This document shows positions 5,769 through 6,842 of a stretch of DNA of 6,842 nt, piece after piece (position 1 is the first letter of the stretch; every line of letters begins with the position of its first letter). The stretch is from the NCBI GenBank assembly GCA_947442095.1, contig CANEVG010000189.1, positions 1 to 6,842 of the forward strand. The letters are read 5' to 3'. The notes beneath the pieces are model-generated. The model did no database searches. It saw nothing but the letters and a program-made list of their open reading frames with translations, and was not told the DNA's origin. The position numbers and the translations under genes were made by a program. Source of the DNA: Sphingomonadaceae bacterium. GTDB lineage: Bacteria; Pseudomonadota; Alphaproteobacteria; Sphingomonadales; Sphingomonadaceae.

Positions 5769-6068
5769 TCAGTATTCGCTCACTGTCAGCACATCAATTT
5801 TGTCATATTCGGCGTGTGATCCAAAAAATTTAATCCATGCAATTTCTAGGTCCCAGCGAAATGCGACGATCAGCCGGTATCCGTCGCCAATCTCAAATCT
5901 AACCCTTTCACCATCTAGAGCCTTGGCTCCTGAAAAAGCGGCTTGTGCTTCAAGCGGCGTTTTCCAAGCCGCAGCTCTCGCAACCGACTCCCAATGTGTG
6001 AGGGAAGCTTTTGTCTTAGGGTGCTTTTGACCTGCTTTGACAAGGTTTTGGCGGGAGATAATCCTCAT
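5769..6068 (-). CDS. higB: HigB-type mRNA interferase toxin
   Basis: This 99-residue protein belongs to the HigB toxin family (PF09907 type, RelE-like fold). Such proteins cleave mRNA, usually on the ribosome, when the antitoxin is lost. Visible hallmarks are the N-terminus MRIISRQNLV, then WKTPLEAQAAF (35-45), the core strands RVRFEIGDGYRLIVAF (55-70), IAWIKFFGSHAEYDKID (76-92) and the C-terminal HAEYDKID signature. The ATG at 6068 gives the canonical family start; an in-frame ATG at 6119 would add 17 unrelated residues and lies inside an operator palindrome. No good Shine-Dalgarno precedes 6068. The stop overlaps the first possible higA ATG (TGATG). Toxin-first order is typical of higBA. 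No inactivating lesion is seen, so the module looks intact. Confidence 0.92.
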   Translation of the reverse strand: MRIISRQNLVKAGQKHPKTKASLTHWESVARAAAWKTPLEAQAAFSGAKALDGERVRFEIGDGYRLIVAFRWDLEIAWIKFFGSHAEYDKIDVLTVSEY

Positions 6069-6073
6069 GGAAC

Positions 6074-6102
6074 CGTATCGCATTTCCCAAAGCGGGAAGC
6101 AA
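6074..6102 (-). promoter_or_regulatory. Candidate higBA promoter
   Basis: On the minus strand TTGCTT (6102-6097) and GATACG (6079-6074) are separated by 17 bp, though each matches consensus at only about half of the positions. The -10 ends five bases before the higB ATG, so transcription would start at or next to the start codon. That would give a leaderless or nearly leaderless toxin mRNA, which fits the missing ribosome binding site. One operator palindrome lies between the two hexamers. Confidence 0.45.
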
Positions 6103-6124
6103 GCAAAAATTCCCGCCATGGGAA
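6084..6124. promoter_or_regulatory. Tandem palindromic operators TTCCC-N5-GGGAA in front of higB
   Basis: Two palindromes share exactly the same arms: TTCCC-aaagc-GGGAA at 6084-6098 and TTCCC-gccat-GGGAA at 6110-6124. Their centres are 26 bp apart. The first sits in the promoter spacer and touches the -35; the second is just upstream. HigA proteins repress their own operons as dimers, so these are the natural candidates for its binding sites. Identical arms with different spacers argue against chance. Confidence 0.65.
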
Positions 6125-6127
6125 ATG

Positions 6128-6439
6128 GTGGTCGGTGTTGTTTCTGTTGGCTTGCTGACCTTTCGTCATAGAGCAGCGCACTCTGTGCTGGCGGAAACCG
6201 CCGGTAGAGCTGATCAGGTCGAAGGCCAGTTTCTCTTGTTTTCCCGTCCGAAACCAGCCCAGCATTCGCCGAAAAGCGGCTACACAGTGAACCGCAAGTT
6301 TCGGAAAGCTGGAGATCGCCCCTGAACGGCCGGAATTGGGAGCGGTTGCCGTCAGGCGGCTTACTAACCCGAAACCAGCCTGTCGCGTTTCAGGCGCGCC
6401 GCATCGACCGACGGCGCGAGAATCTGGAAAAGTGGGTGG
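6128..6439. other. Gene-poor stretch with short repeats
   Basis: No reading frame here looks like a protein. It holds a perfect small hairpin GGCGG-aaa-CCGCC (6190-6202), a 12-bp direct repeat CCGAAACCAGCC (6248-6259 and 6369-6380, 121 bp apart), and a 7-bp inverted repeat CGCGCCG/CGGCGCG (6395-6401/6412-6418). The last could be a transcription end structure for the gene reading in from the right, but it has no T tract on the minus strand. Confidence 0.5.
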
Positions 6440-6842
6440 CTAGCTGCCGTTCCCCGGCTGAACATACGCGTCGAAATGGTCGAGTATCTCGGCTTGCGTC
6501 TCGGTCCGCCATTGCAGACGGATGTGCCATTCCCGTTCACCATCGAACGACACGAACAACGATTGGCCGTCGTCGTGAGGCAAGAACGCTGCCCCCAAGA
6601 AAGTCCAAGCTTCACCAACAGCATGAACGTCGCCATCGAAATCAGTGAATGGCAGGGCGACGACATATCGCCCTCCGGCTACCATTGCCCCGGACGAGCG
6701 TTGAGCCCCGTTTTCAGACCAGTGGCCTTGCTCGAATGGTCCAATCATCGCCTCACCATATGGACGAAATGCGATGTCCGAAAGTGGGAGCGGAAGCTGC
6801 CTGGCGGGATTGCCACAGAATTGTGCGTCTTGAATCTGCGCC
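6440..6842 (-). CDS. Unknown protein, possibly DUF3601-like; 5' end beyond the right edge
   Basis: The frame is open from the window edge to a TAG at 6442-6440, giving 133 visible residues. The part from residue 55 on reads convincingly as a small beta-rich domain: GGRYVVALPFTDFDGDVHAVGE, then AWTFLGAAFLPHDDGQSLFV and REWHIRLQW. This pattern (a Tyr-rich strand, DFDGDVH, GE.W.FLG..FLP.DDG.SLFVS) recalls DUF3601 proteins; the link is from memory and moderate at best. An ATG at 6748 with GAGG two bases upstream would give 102 residues, but the upstream sequence also looks coding (for example QLPLPLSDIAFRPYGEA), so the true start is probably outside the window. No signal peptide or membrane segment is visible. 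Function is unknown, and its relation to higBA is only proximity, about 370 bp from higB. Confidence 0.7.
   Translation of the reverse strand, partial: AQIQDAQFCGNPARQLPLPLSDIAFRPYGEAMIGPFEQGHWSENGAQRSSGAMVAGGRYVVALPFTDFDGDVHAVGEAWTFLGAAFLPHDDGQSLFVSFDGEREWHIRLQWRTETQAEILDHFDAYVQPGNGS

Noticed and set aside
6069..6119. Longer higB start at 6119
   Set aside because: The added 17 residues do not fit the HigB family start, and the codons overlap the operator palindromes.
6346..6666. Overlapping plus- and minus-strand frames of about 100 codons
   Set aside because: Both are shadows of the partial gene ending at 6440; neither has a start signal or a protein-like pattern.
1..6842. CRISPR array, insertion sequence or rRNA
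   Set aside because: No regularly spaced long repeats, transposase motifs, terminal inverted repeats or rRNA sequence were seen.

Overview
This window looks like chromosome from a high-GC alphaproteobacterium, most likely a sphingomonad. That assignment is inference from three things: strong G/C bias at third codon positions, the character of the RecJ protein, and the alphaproteobacterial style of the two tRNA-Glu genes. No search was run.

Left part (1 to about 2540, minus strand): a decayed gene lies against the left edge, with a frameshift and two in-frame stops. Upstream of its likely GTG start is a block of three imperfect 16-17 bp repeats. Next comes a probable two-gene unit transcribed right to left: an exported protein of unknown function with a Met/Gly-rich N-terminal segment and a Gly-zipper-like C-terminus, then a flavodoxin-fold reductase-like protein 16 nt downstream.

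Centre (2540-4940, plus strand): a divergent intergenic region with two inverted repeats leads into recJ, the 5'-3' single-strand DNA exonuclease. recJ is followed by a small set of overlapping palindromes, a probable promoter, and two tandem tRNA-Glu genes (TTC and CTC anticodons). The tRNA genes are identical over 75 nt except at the wobble base. An intrinsic terminator closes the tRNA unit, and its stem begins inside the CCA end of the second tRNA.

Right part (4940-6842, minus strand): base composition drops visibly after the tRNA terminator. About 340 nt without a convincing gene is followed by a type II toxin-antitoxin module in higBA order (toxin first, one-base overlap). Two identical-arm palindromes, TTCCC-N5-GGGAA, sit in its promoter. 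After another gene-poor stretch, a partial gene of unknown function runs off the right edge. A TA module and gene-poor, lower-GC DNA directly behind a tRNA array suggest an accessory insertion or the remains of one, but no integrase or duplicated attachment site is visible.

I found no clear new multi-gene system. The most useful leads are the higBA operator/promoter arrangement with the antitoxin's basic tail, the tRNA-Glu precursor structure, and the unknown exported protein next to the flavodoxin-fold gene.
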